Shown in pieces: positions 17,007 to 25,972 of a stretch of DNA of 64,000 bases; position 1 is the first letter of the stretch, and each line of letters opens with the position of its first letter. A program made the position numbers and the translations under genes. Source of the stretch: Phycisphaerae bacterium. Its GTDB lineage: Bacteria; Planctomycetota; Phycisphaerae; Sedimentisphaerales; Anaerobacaceae. Below the pieces are notes generated by a model. That model was not told the origin of the DNA. It ran no database searches and was given only the letters and a program-made list of their open reading frames with translations. Location: contig JAGOLX010000012.1 of NCBI GenBank assembly GCA_017993835.1, positions 1-64,000 on the forward strand, in the 5' to 3' direction.

Positions 17007-20000
17007 ATGACGCGGTATTGTGTGGTCGCGATTGTGTCGTGCCTCACTTGTCTGTCTGTTGCCTCTGCCCAGACGGTCAACATTCCAGACGCCAACCTCC
17101 GCCAGGCCATCCTCGAGACTCTGGGCATGCCCGCCGGAGCAACGATCACTCAGGATGACATGCTCCGGCTGGAGACCCTGGGTGTCTTCTCGAAGGGCGT
17201 CTGCAACCTGTCGGGCATTGAGTACGCGAAGAACCTCCGTTGGCTCTGGCTATACGAAAACGAGATCAGCAACATTGGTCCTTTGAGTGAGTTGACCAGT
17301 CTCACACAGCTCTGCCTTACAATGAACCAGATCTCCGACGTTACACCCTTAGCCGGTCTAACGGGACTTACAGAACTGCATCTCGCGAGGAATCAGGTAT
17401 CTGACATTTCTCCTCTTGGAGGGATGATGGACTTGAGACTGCTGTATTTGGACAACAACCGCATCGCCGACATCTCGTCTCTGCACGGAAAGAACCAGAT
17501 GGAGAAGCTCAGCCTTTGGAACAACGGTGTGTCTGACATCTCGCCACTCTCTGGCATGACCGGCGTGACCTCGCTCTGGCTTGCAAGCAACCAAGTGAGT
17601 GATATCTCCGGATTGGCAGGGATGACCAACCTCGCGGAGCTTTCTCTGGGCGACAACCCAATCAGTGACCTGACCCCACTGGCAGAGCTGACAAGCATCA
17701 CGAGCTTGAGCCTGCGAAACAACGGCCTGACCGAAATCGGCTTCCTGGCGAACCTGCATGACCTTCTCGTGTTGGATCTGGCAAACAACCAAGAAATCAC
17801 AGATATCTCAGTGGTGGCCGGCATGCCCCAACTGCAGAACCTGAACCTGTACTGGAATCACGTCTCCGACCTGTCACCTCTGATGGGTCTGACGAACCTG
17901 CAGTGGACGGATGTGAGGAGCAACCCTCTCGGTGCCGACGCGTACCAAGTCTACATTCCCCAGATCCTGGCGAACAATCCGGGGATCGAGCTGTTGTACG
18001 ATCCTCCAGCGGCGCGGACTCTCAGGGTATCCGCCACGACGGGAGGCGCGGTTGTGAAGCCGGGCGAAGGGACATTCGAGTATACACAGGGGACAGTGAC
18101 CACGATCGAGGCGTCCTCGACTCGCGGGTATCAGTTCGCCGGCTGGACCGGTTCGGCGGTCAATCTGGGCAAGGTGGCGGACCCTTCCGCCGCCAGGACA
18201 ACGGTGGTCGTGGACGGCAATTACTCGTTGGTCGCAAACTTCAAGACAGCGAAGGACTCCTGGACCATCGCCTACTCCGAAGACTCTGAAGGCGAGATCG
18301 GGCCCGAGTGGTCGCACACGACCACTGACATCACGCCTGTCGGCGAGCGCCAGTTCCTCGGCCAATTCGGCAACGACACCGTGACCTTGACCTTGGAGAA
18401 CCTCCCGCCTCACTCGGGCATCAAAGTCACATTCGATCTGTTCATTGTGAGGACCTGGGACGGATACCGTGCCACCACGTACGGTCCCGACATCTGGTCT
18501 CTACACGTCGATGGCCAGAGGATGATCTGCACGACCTTCGACAATCACCACCTGCCGGAGTTTGATCCTGGTTCACCCACGTCCGCGCACAGGCAGTCAT
18601 ATCCAGGGGAATATCCCGGGGGCAACTTTGCGCCGCAGACCGGTGCTAAGGAAGCGAACGTTCTTGGTTACATATGCGGTTGGACAGTCCCCACCACAGC
18701 GGACGCAGTGTATGAGCTGGAGTCCATGCTCCCCCATTGGGATTCCTCTCTGCGCGTGGATTTCGATGCATCCGGACTCGAGGCTATGGAGAACGAGAGC
18801 TGGGGCCTGGACAACGTGCGCATCGAATTGACCGGCGATGGAGAGGCGGAAGGCCCCGTGTTCTTCCGCGATCCCCAGCTCAAGGCGTGCGTGGAGGCGC
18901 ATCTGGGCGTGACAGACCCGACGCCGACGGATATGCTGAACCTGACGGAACTGACCTGCACAGGGAGCGGGATCTTCGACCTCACGGGTCTGGAGTATGC
19001 CTTCAATCTGACCTATCTCGATCTGAGCGGCAATCAGATCACAGACCTCTCCCCGCTGCTGGGGTTGACGTCATTGCGGGTGCTGAACCTCGCGGGCAAT
19101 CCGCTGGATGCCGACGCTTATTCCACGTACTTGTCCTTGCTGAGGGCCCTGAATCTCGGCCTGGAGCTCACGCATGACATTCCTCTGATCGCTTGGTCGC
19201 CGGAACCGGTGAATGGAGCCGTCGGTGTGGTTTCCCGCATCCTCCACTGGAAGGCGGGTCGGACCGCGGCTTCTCATGACCTGTACTTCAGCCGTAGCTC
19301 AACCATTAGCTCGCGTGCCTTGGTTGGACGGCTCACGACCACGGAATACGCCATTTCCTCCAGTCTGCTCCCCGGAGCGACGTACTACTGGCGGGTGGAC
19401 GAGGTAGAGGCCGACGGCACGACCCTACACGAGGGTCCGGTGTGGAGCTTCACGGCGGCCGACCCAAGGACTCTGACGGTCTCTGCGCTGCCGGGCGGGT
19501 CCGTCCTCACTCCCGGCGAGGGGCAATTCCAGATCGAGAAGGGAACGATCCTGACCGTCGAAGCGGCGCCCGCGGACGCAGGCTATGAGTTCCTGACGTG
19601 GTCGGGCACGGCGGTGGAGAACGGCAGGGTCGAAGACGTGAACGTTGCGACGACAAGGATCGTGGTTGACGCGAACTACACGCTGGAGGCGGTGTTTGTG
19701 GAGCGGGCGGCAGGACCTGTGCTGGGGTTCTCCGCCGGCGAGATCGAGGTGGATGATCCCAACCAGTTCTACTATCGCGTTGCGACGAACAACACGCCGG
19801 AGGCGACGTTCGTCGAGCGGGTGACCGGCGTCGAACCCGATCCCAATGGCATGGTTCGGATGCAGGTGGTCGAGGGTGAGCCCGCGCGGACGAAGGGCCG
19901 GTTTGGGCGATGCAGCGCCGCGCGGGTGCTGGTGCGGTTCGAGTATCTATTCGAAACGGCCGATGCGAGGGAAATCGTGGTGTACCTGTCGGATGTGCCG

Positions 20001-21641
20001 GACCTGCTGGACCACGACGATCCTTCGCGGCCGGAACACTACGTCGAGATCGGCCGGGTTCTTGCTCCGCCGGAGGGTTGTCCCGGCTCGTTCGGGAGCG
20101 GACGCTTCGGCGTCTTCGAGGAATGGGCGTTTGTCGAGGGTCTGGACCTGAGCAACGGGACTTGGGTGGAGTTGGAACTCGCGAGCGGCGCCATGCTGGC
20201 GGGGAGCCCCAAATCGATCCAGGGGAGCATCCGTCTGGTGTCCGGCGACCCTGACGGCTCGGCGGTGTTCGATTCCCTGAGCGTCCAAGTCCACTGCAGC
20301 GGGTACTGCCTGGACCTGAACTTCACAAAGACGGTGGATTCCCAGGACCTCCTGCTGGTGATGGCGGCGTGCGGCAGCACAGCGGAACTGGAGGAAGGCG
20401 GCGAGGGGAGCCGGTATTGCCTGGACGGGGTGTTCAGCCACGACGGCTACGTGGACGCACATGACATCTACTCGCTGATCTGGGCGTTGAGCGATCTGAC
20501 GCGGGTGGACTGTGGGAGTCTGTGCCGGGTGCCGCTGCCTTTGGTCAATACGAGTGGCGGGATCTCCGCCGGCGGATATCCCGCTGGATCATCTGTAGAA
20601 TCGGCGTCTGTGGGTCCCTGGCCGACGGACCTCTTGATCCTGTACAAGGGCACGCGGTCGGACCGCTACGGCCTGTTCGATGGCGAGGGGGCCTATGTGA
20701 GCGATTTCACTATGGCCGGTATGCCCACAGACAGCGCTGCAAAGGTCGTGCGGGGCGTGGCGGACGATGTGTACGTCATCAGCACGGAAGAGGGGGTCCT
20801 GGAGATCGCAGACCCGGTCCGGCGCGTCATTCCACCTGCCAAGGTCGCCTACAATTCCGCGATGGTGTACATCGGGATTCAGGGGCAGGGGTCGAGCAGC
20901 TTCGGCCGGCCGATCCTGGATGCGGCATTCGATGGGCAAGGCTATGCGCATGTCGTTCCGGTGGTGGTCGAGCCGGAGGATGGGGAGGCCTACGTCTGTG
21001 CAGCGCAACTGGAGGTGCAGGAGGGCGAGGACCCGCCGTACCGCGTGGTGAGACTGTACGACGATCCGGCGCCGGCCAATGACAACCGATACCGGGACTG
21101 CCTGCGGGAGATCGAAGTCGATAGCGCAGGCAACGTCTACGTCCTGAACGTGCACCGACTGAACGAGAGCTGTCTGCTGTGGAAGTACGGATCGGATGGG
21201 ACGCTGCTGGCGCGATTGAGCCTGCTGGCGCCGGGCAGTCCGGCGAAGGTGGCCGATCCGGCGGCCTTGCACGTTTCGCACGACGGCAAGACGTTATATC
21301 TGGTGTCGGGTCAGCAGGACCAGGCGCATCCGGGCAGTGTGCTATTGTACGGCCTGTCGACCACGGACCTCTCGCTGGTCCGGATGGCGTTGATCGAGGC
21401 CATGCCGCTGGCGACGTCGATCACGGAGGACCCGGCGACGGGTACGCTGTGGGTGACGGGCTTCCGCACGACGGAGGAAGCCGCAGCGTTCCCCTGGCTC
21501 CCGGCGAAGTTCACGCACACCGCGTTGCTGGCGAAGGTCCTGGCAGGGGTCAAGACAGCCGAAGCCACAGCCGCTACAGATCCAACCGCCGACGGGTCAA
21601 CGCTACCCGTATCGATCCTCTGGACGGGAGCTGTGCAATGA
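17007..21641 (+). CDS. Large secreted leucine-rich-repeat surface protein
   Basis: A 1544-residue exported modular protein, probably a surface adhesin or sensor. In order: signal peptide (1-21, ending ASA); internalin-type LRRs of 22 residues (about 60-325, repeating L.L..N.ISDISPL..M..L); an InlB B-repeat-like module (about 334-408); a beta-sandwich region (417-610); a second short LRR block (about 618-725); a fibronectin-III-like module (728-818, YYWRVDEVEADG); a second B-repeat-like module (820-900); a dockerin-like segment (about 1098-1168, two D.N/D.Y..A.D loops); and a C-terminal propeller-like region (about 1200-1525). AAGGAG precedes the ATG. Its stop overlaps the next start (ATGA), so it is translated together with a sigma factor, an unusual pairing. 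Confidence 0.85.
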   Translation: MTRYCVVAIVSCLTCLSVASAQTVNIPDANLRQAILETLGMPAGATITQDDMLRLETLGVFSKGVCNLSGIEYAKNLRWLWLYENEISNIGPLSELTSLTQLCLTMNQISDVTPLAGLTGLTELHLARNQVSDISPLGGMMDLRLLYLDNNRIADISSLHGKNQMEKLSLWNNGVSDISPLSGMTGVTSLWLASNQVSDISGLAGMTNLAELSLGDNPISDLTPLAELTSITSLSLRNNGLTEIGFLANLHDLLVLDLANNQEITDISVVAGMPQLQNLNLYWNHVSDLSPLMGLTNLQWTDVRSNPLGADAYQVYIPQILANNPGIELLYDPPAARTLRVSATTGGAVVKPGEGTFEYTQGTVTTIEASSTRGYQFAGWTGSAVNLGKVADPSAARTTVVVDGNYSLVANFKTAKDSWTIAYSEDSEGEIGPEWSHTTTDITPVGERQFLGQFGNDTVTLTLENLPPHSGIKVTFDLFIVRTWDGYRATTYGPDIWSLHVDGQRMICTTFDNHHLPEFDPGSPTSAHRQSYPGEYPGGNFAPQTGAKEANVLGYICGWTVPTTADAVYELESMLPHWDSSLRVDFDASGLEAMENESWGLDNVRIELTGDGEAEGPVFFRDPQLKACVEAHLGVTDPTPTDMLNLTELTCTGSGIFDLTGLEYAFNLTYLDLSGNQITDLSPLLGLTSLRVLNLAGNPLDADAYSTYLSLLRALNLGLELTHDIPLIAWSPEPVNGAVGVVSRILHWKAGRTAASHDLYFSRSSTISSRALVGRLTTTEYAISSSLLPGATYYWRVDEVEADGTTLHEGPVWSFTAADPRTLTVSALPGGSVLTPGEGQFQIEKGTILTVEAAPADAGYEFLTWSGTAVENGRVEDVNVATTRIVVDANYTLEAVFVERAAGPVLGFSAGEIEVDDPNQFYYRVATNNTPEATFVERVTGVEPDPNGMVRMQVVEGEPARTKGRFGRCSAARVLVRFEYLFETADAREIVVYLSDVPDLLDHDDPSRPEHYVEIGRVLAPPEGCPGSFGSGRFGVFEEWAFVEGLDLSNGTWVELELASGAMLAGSPKSIQGSIRLVSGDPDGSAVFDSLSVQVHCSGYCLDLNFTKTVDSQDLLLVMAACGSTAELEEGGEGSRYCLDGVFSHDGYVDAHDIYSLIWALSDLTRVDCGSLCRVPLPLVNTSGGISAGGYPAGSSVESASVGPWPTDLLILYKGTRSDRYGLFDGEGAYVSDFTMAGMPTDSAAKVVRGVADDVYVISTEEGVLEIADPVRRVIPPAKVAYNSAMVYIGIQGQGSSSFGRPILDAAFDGQGYAHVVPVVVEPEDGEAYVCAAQLEVQEGEDPPYRVVRLYDDPAPANDNRYRDCLREIEVDSAGNVYVLNVHRLNESCLLWKYGSDGTLLARLSLLAPGSPAKVADPAALHVSHDGKTLYLVSGQQDQAHPGSVLLYGLSTTDLSLVRMALIEAMPLATSITEDPATGTLWVTGFRTTEEAAAFPWLPAKFTHTALLAKVLAGVKTAEATAATDPTADGSTLPVSILWTGAVQ

Positions 21642-22393
21642 GAGGCTCGGACAGAACGAAGATCGGCGGTTCAAAGAGCACGTTTCTGGCCACGCAGTGG
21701 TCGCAGATCAACGCATTCGCAGGTTTGAATCCGGACGAGCAGCAGGCCATTCTGGCTGATCTGATGGCCGGCTACTGGAAGCCTGTCTACTGCTACCTGC
21801 GACGCAAGGGCCATGGCAATGAGGAAGCCAAGGACCTGACACAGGGCTTCTTCCAGGAGATTGTGATGGGCCGCCATCTGGTCGAGCAGGCGGACGAAGC
21901 CAAGGGGCGGTTCCGTACGCTGCTCCTGACAGCCCTGGATCGGTACGTCATCAGCATGCATCGACAGCAGACGGCAGCGAAACGCCGGCCTGCGATGAAG
22001 ATCTCTCTACCGGACGACGCCGACGACGCCCTCTCCGTCATGGCCCGAGACATGAGACCGGAAGAGGCATTCACCCATGCCTGGGCCTGTGACCTTATCC
22101 GGGAGGTCCTGGCGGAGGTCCAGAGCCGATGCACGCAGGATGACAAGCAGATCCATTGGCAATTGTTCTACCGGCGGATCGTGGAGCCGCTCCTCGCCAA
22201 CCAGGAAGCCCCGCCACTGAGTCAACTGTGCGAAGAGTACGGCGTGCCGACAGCCGTCAAGGCCGAGAACATGATCGTCACCGTGAGAAAACGGTTCCAG
22301 ACGGCGATGAAGGATCGGGTCCGACAATACGTTGCGTCCGAGGATGAGGTAGACCAGGAAATCCGCGATTTGATGGAAATCCTCTCCCGGTAG
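21638..22393 (+). CDS. Sigma-70 family (ECF-like) sigma factor, planctomycete type
   Basis: A 251-residue protein that I assign to the ECF-like sigma factors typical of Planctomycetes. The region-2-like part is YWKPVYCYLRRKGHGNEEAKDLTQGFFQEI (about 47-76), followed by KGRFRTLLLTALDRYVISMHRQ (about 89-110). A region-4-like helix-turn-helix is likely near 200-235 (LSQLCEEYGVPTAVKAENMIVTVRKRF). The spacing between domains is longer than in standard ECF factors. The ATG at 21638 overlaps the stop of the LRR gene, and GGGAG lies seven bases upstream. The kinase two genes downstream carries an anti-sigma-type zinc finger, so kinase and sigma factor may form one signalling unit. Confidence 0.78.
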   Translation: MRGSDRTKIGGSKSTFLATQWSQINAFAGLNPDEQQAILADLMAGYWKPVYCYLRRKGHGNEEAKDLTQGFFQEIVMGRHLVEQADEAKGRFRTLLLTALDRYVISMHRQQTAAKRRPAMKISLPDDADDALSVMARDMRPEEAFTHAWACDLIREVLAEVQSRCTQDDKQIHWQLFYRRIVEPLLANQEAPPLSQLCEEYGVPTAVKAENMIVTVRKRFQTAMKDRVRQYVASEDEVDQEIRDLMEILSR

Positions 22394-22443
22394 CGCAATG
22401 GCGCCTGCCATCCCGCGTACAGAATAGTAGAATAGGGTCTCCT

Positions 22444-23016
22444 ATGTGCGATCAGGACAAGACAACGAACCGAGGAAGGAGCCGGAGTTATCCCCCGCAG
22501 GGGCAATTCAGCACGCGTCTGGACCCACGGAACGCGGCCCGTCTTCTGGGCGTGGCGCTGGATGACAAGCACGCCGGAGGGGACGATTCGGATGAGATGA
22601 TGGGTGAGCTGCTCCAGGCTCATCTGGGGGCGATATGGAATCCTGAAACCGGGAAAGAGCCGCCATGGTCGAGACTTCTGCGCCCCCTGGCGCGCAAACG
22701 TGGGCCGAATTCCCGGCGGACGGTCGAAGGTTTGCTTCTGGACCCACGGACGGCGGTCGCGACGATCAAGGCGATCAGGGACCACGCAAAGAAACGAGCG
22801 GCGTCGGAGGATTCTGAACGGGAGCACGCCGCCTTGACCACGGTCTACTTCGCCGCTACCGCCAGTGCGCTGGTGTTCCACGATGTCAAGACGACGACGT
22901 ACTCGTACAAGTCGCTCGGGGACTCATTCGAGCGACTGATTCGCCAGACGTGGATGCCCGCGAACCTGGCGGATCTGTTTCGGAAAGCGATAGAAGTCTG
23001 TCAACGAAAAGCATGA
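22444..23016 (+). CDS. Uncharacterised protein between sigma factor and kinase
   Basis: A soluble 190-residue protein I do not recognise. It has no signal peptide or membrane segment. The N-terminal 30 residues are polar and probably disordered. A helical middle part (about 50-130) contains LLGVALDDKH and DPRTAVATIKAIRDHAKKRA. The C-terminal part (about 135-190) contains HAALTTVYFAATASALVFHD and SYKSLGDSFERLIRQTWMPANLADLFRKA. The tail could be a small helical domain that meets the kinase or sigma factor, but this is only a guess from position. It starts 50 bases after the sigma gene and ends 19 bases before the kinase gene. Confidence 0.75.
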   Translation: MCDQDKTTNRGRSRSYPPQGQFSTRLDPRNAARLLGVALDDKHAGGDDSDEMMGELLQAHLGAIWNPETGKEPPWSRLLRPLARKRGPNSRRTVEGLLLDPRTAVATIKAIRDHAKKRAASEDSEREHAALTTVYFAATASALVFHDVKTTTYSYKSLGDSFERLIRQTWMPANLADLFRKAIEVCQRKA

Positions 23017-23035
23017 TGATTCTGGAGTCCGCAGC

Positions 23036-24598
23036 ATGGATCGGTGTCCAAGCCAGGAGATCATCGAGCGCTACGTTCGGCAGTTGTGTTCGCCCGATCT
23101 GGTGCAATCCGTTGAGGCTCACATAGCCCAGTGCGAACGGTGCGCACGCCGTGTCGAATCGGCACGTGCCGGCCCGTCGGACACGACGGACGGCCCTGGC
23201 GATCCCGGGAATGTCGCACCGCAAACCGCGGAAGCCCCGCCCGTCGCGAGTCCCCATGATGTGCCCACCCTGTCCATGCCGCAACCGTCGGAGGCTCGGT
23301 CGGGCGAGCGGGACCCGTCCTCCAACTCGTCAGCGACCTTTGAGGGTTATCAATTGCTCGAAGAACTGCCGCAGGGTGGCCAGGCGGTGGTCTACAAAGC
23401 GGTGCACAAGGCGACGAAGGCAAAGGTCGCTCTGAAGGTTCTCTTGCCGAGTCTGATAGGCTCGGCCAAGGCTCGCCAGTACTTCAAACAGGAGGTGGAA
23501 CTCGCGGCGAGCCTGAACCATCCGGGTATCGTCGCCATCCGGGACAGCGGGATCTCCCAGGGCCAGTACTACTTCAGCATGAACTACATCCACGGCCAGC
23601 CGCTCGATCGCTACGTGCAGTCCAGGGCCCTGTCGATCAGGGAGAAGCTGGTTCTGTTCGGCAAGATCTGCGACGCGATGGCCCACGCCCATCATCGCGG
23701 CGTCATCCATCGCGACCTCAAGCCATCCAACATCCTGGTGGATGAGCGAGGCGAGCCGCACATCCTGGATTTTGGCCTGGCCAAGACAGCCGCGAACCTC
23801 GGCACTGCCGGGGACGGCACTGTGATGCCGACGATCACGGGCCAGATCAAGGGGACCGTGGCATACATGTCGCCGGAACAAGCTGCAGGCCGATCCGACC
23901 TCGTGGATGTACGGACGGACGTATATTCGCTGGGCGTGATTCTCTATCAGATGTGTACGGGCAGACTGCCCTACGACGTGCTCGGCACGATCATCGAGGC
24001 CCTGCAGAACATCCAGTATGCAGAGCCTGCAAGACCGAGGCAGACGATCAGTCGATTCAATTCCGATGTCGAAGCGATCATCCTCAGATCCCTGGCAAAG
24101 GACCCCGACCACCGATACCAGTCGGCGGCCGAATTGAAACAGGACGTACAGCGCTGGCTCGACGGCCTGCCCATCGTCGCCAAGTCGATCAGCTCGATCT
24201 ACCTGCTTCGCAAGATCGTCGCGCGGCATCGGTACACCGCCGCGGTCGTCACACTGGTGCTGGTGATTCTGTGCAGTTCGGCCTGTATCAGCTTCTTCAT
24301 GTACAGGAGAGCCGAGCAAGCCCACAGCGATGCCCGGAAGACCGCGGCACAAGCGCTGAAGATGGCACAGGAGCAACAGGCCATAGCACAACAGGCCGCC
24401 CGTTTCATCGCCGACATCATGTCGCGAGACAAGCAGCAGACGAATGGTCCGGCGGCTTCGTTTGATCTGTATGGGCCATACCGGATCGAGGACCTCCTGG
24501 GAAGGAGCACGGTGGCCCCGGACACCCAGCCCGCTGAGCGATCGGGCACGAGCGACGACCGGCCCAAGCCGTCCGAATCGGCACACGGAGACGAATGA
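23036..24598 (+). CDS. Membrane Ser/Thr protein kinase with N-terminal zinc finger
   Basis: A 520-residue eukaryotic-type kinase. Residues 4-40 form a zf-HC2-like anti-sigma zinc finger (CPSQEIIERY, then HIAQCERC). The kinase domain covers about 103-375: nucleotide loop QGGQAVVY, catalytic lysine in VALKVL, HRDLKPSN (about 224-231), DFGLAK (about 245-250) and GTVAYMSPEQ. All expected catalytic residues are present. One membrane helix follows (about 398-424), then an Ala/Gln-rich coiled coil (about 425-465). A kinase fused to an anti-sigma-type finger, two genes after a sigma factor, suggests direct sigma control (inference). The stop overlaps an ATG at 24595. Confidence 0.92.
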   Translation: MDRCPSQEIIERYVRQLCSPDLVQSVEAHIAQCERCARRVESARAGPSDTTDGPGDPGNVAPQTAEAPPVASPHDVPTLSMPQPSEARSGERDPSSNSSATFEGYQLLEELPQGGQAVVYKAVHKATKAKVALKVLLPSLIGSAKARQYFKQEVELAASLNHPGIVAIRDSGISQGQYYFSMNYIHGQPLDRYVQSRALSIREKLVLFGKICDAMAHAHHRGVIHRDLKPSNILVDERGEPHILDFGLAKTAANLGTAGDGTVMPTITGQIKGTVAYMSPEQAAGRSDLVDVRTDVYSLGVILYQMCTGRLPYDVLGTIIEALQNIQYAEPARPRQTISRFNSDVEAIILRSLAKDPDHRYQSAAELKQDVQRWLDGLPIVAKSISSIYLLRKIVARHRYTAAVVTLVLVILCSSACISFFMYRRAEQAHSDARKTAAQALKMAQEQQAIAQQAARFIADIMSRDKQQTNGPAASFDLYGPYRIEDLLGRSTVAPDTQPAERSGTSDDRPKPSESAHGDE

Positions 24599-24621
24599 GC
24601 AGCCAATGGAGAGAGCACGAT

Positions 24622-25434
24622 ATGAAACGCCGTCCAACAACGATATCGAGAGGAAGGGGTGACGGGGGTTTCACGCTGATCGAATTGCTCGTTGTCCTGG
24701 CAATCATCTCGTTGCTGATTGCCGTTCTTCTGCCTTCTCTGGGCCGGGTCCGATCCCGCGCCCGGCTGATTCGCTGCGGCAGTAATCTCAGATCGCTGGC
24801 CACGGCCTGGATCGCCTACCTGAACGATCATCAGGGTCGCTTTTATGAAGCAGCCAATGCAAACGTCAACTACGGCGGATGGCGGGGTCTGAAAGACGAG
24901 AAGGGCTGGTGGCCTCGTCCGCTGAATCCCTGGGTGGGCCTACCCGATCCAAATGGGGTCACCGAACACACCGCGGCCGTGTTCCATTGCCCTGCGGATC
25001 GTGGCGGTATTCCGGATAGCTACTTCCTTGAAAAGGTATACCGGGCTCACGGGACGAGCTACCTGACCAACCCTTTCCTCATCGGGCCCGGTGTTTGCAG
25101 GCCCTACAGCGATCGTACGAAAGAGCTGGATCTCGCGATTGCAGCGAGGCTGCCCCATCTCAACATGACCCGAGTGGCGAGCCACTCCCGCTTGGTGCTA
25201 ATCGGGGACTACGGATGGGTGAACCAATGGGACCCTGGGCCGTTTCTCTATCCGCAATGGAAGGAGCGAGCGGAATGGCACGGATCGGCGGACCATCATA
25301 GCGTCGCATTCCTTGACGGCCACGCGGCGTTCATAGAAATCAAGAAGGGGATATACGTCACTTCGGAGTATTGTGTGCTGCCGTTCCAGGACCTCTATTC
25401 CCTTGCGATGCAGGTCCAGGGCCCGGCTGAATAG
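24622..25434 (+). CDS. Pseudopilin-like protein with H-X9-DG-type ending
   Basis: A 270-residue protein with a type IV prepilin leader: GG before FTLIELLVVLAIISLLIAVLL (about 15-36), cleaved before Phe, with Glu5 in place. A globular part follows, then the H...FLDGHA block (about 230-245) typical of the planctomycete pseudopilin-like families. The ATG at 24622 has GGAGAG eight bases upstream. A second ATG at 24595 overlaps the kinase stop, so translational coupling is possible with either start. The 3' end is closely copied by a fragment at 50807-50866. What it assembles into is unknown; other type II secretion genes are absent from the window. Confidence 0.85.
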   Translation: MKRRPTTISRGRGDGGFTLIELLVVLAIISLLIAVLLPSLGRVRSRARLIRCGSNLRSLATAWIAYLNDHQGRFYEAANANVNYGGWRGLKDEKGWWPRPLNPWVGLPDPNGVTEHTAAVFHCPADRGGIPDSYFLEKVYRAHGTSYLTNPFLIGPGVCRPYSDRTKELDLAIAARLPHLNMTRVASHSRLVLIGDYGWVNQWDPGPFLYPQWKERAEWHGSADHHSVAFLDGHAAFIEIKKGIYVTSEYCVLPFQDLYSLAMQVQGPAE

Positions 25435-25972
25435 GTGCAGTAGTGGTGCTCGGGTGAAGGGGTCTATCTCGTCTTGACCGGCGAAGAGAGAACCATGGCT
25501 CTGGGACACATGATGGCTGCGACCCCCACGCGTCGCCCACAGTGATTCGGTATGCTTGTTCCAGTCTCTCATGGAGGTTGTGATCCCAGTTGGGAATGGC
25601 ACCGTAACCAATTGCGGAGACAGAACTTGCGTGCTGCGTGATGACTGAAGACCTGTGTGTCGGCGGTTCAGGGTGGTCTCATTGGCACTTGGCAAATACA
25701 CGAGGATTCATCCTGGTAATCGAGGCCCGGATCTGATATACTTGAACTGGATTCTCGATGCCGGAGCATGACAACGGAACGGACGCCGGCAACGGTGAGG
25801 TTCTCGCTGGCAGGTTGACCGAACGCTCCTTTGCCGGGAGACGGGTATGGTCAGAGCAAGGGTCCGCCGCGCCCCGGGCCAGCACCCCCGTCGGTTTCGA
25901 AGAGCGTTTGCGGCAGATTCGGCCTATGCAGAGCGGTCCTTCGACCGCCCGACAGGTACAGGAGGACACGCG
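25435..25972. other. Gap without a confident gene
   Basis: A TATACT box at 25737-25742 may be part of a promoter for the next gene, but its -35 partner (TGGTAA at 17 bases) is poor. A 72-codon open frame at 25758-25976 overlaps the next start codon as ATGA, but it lacks a ribosome-binding site and any recognisable fold, so I do not call it. Confidence 0.5.
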
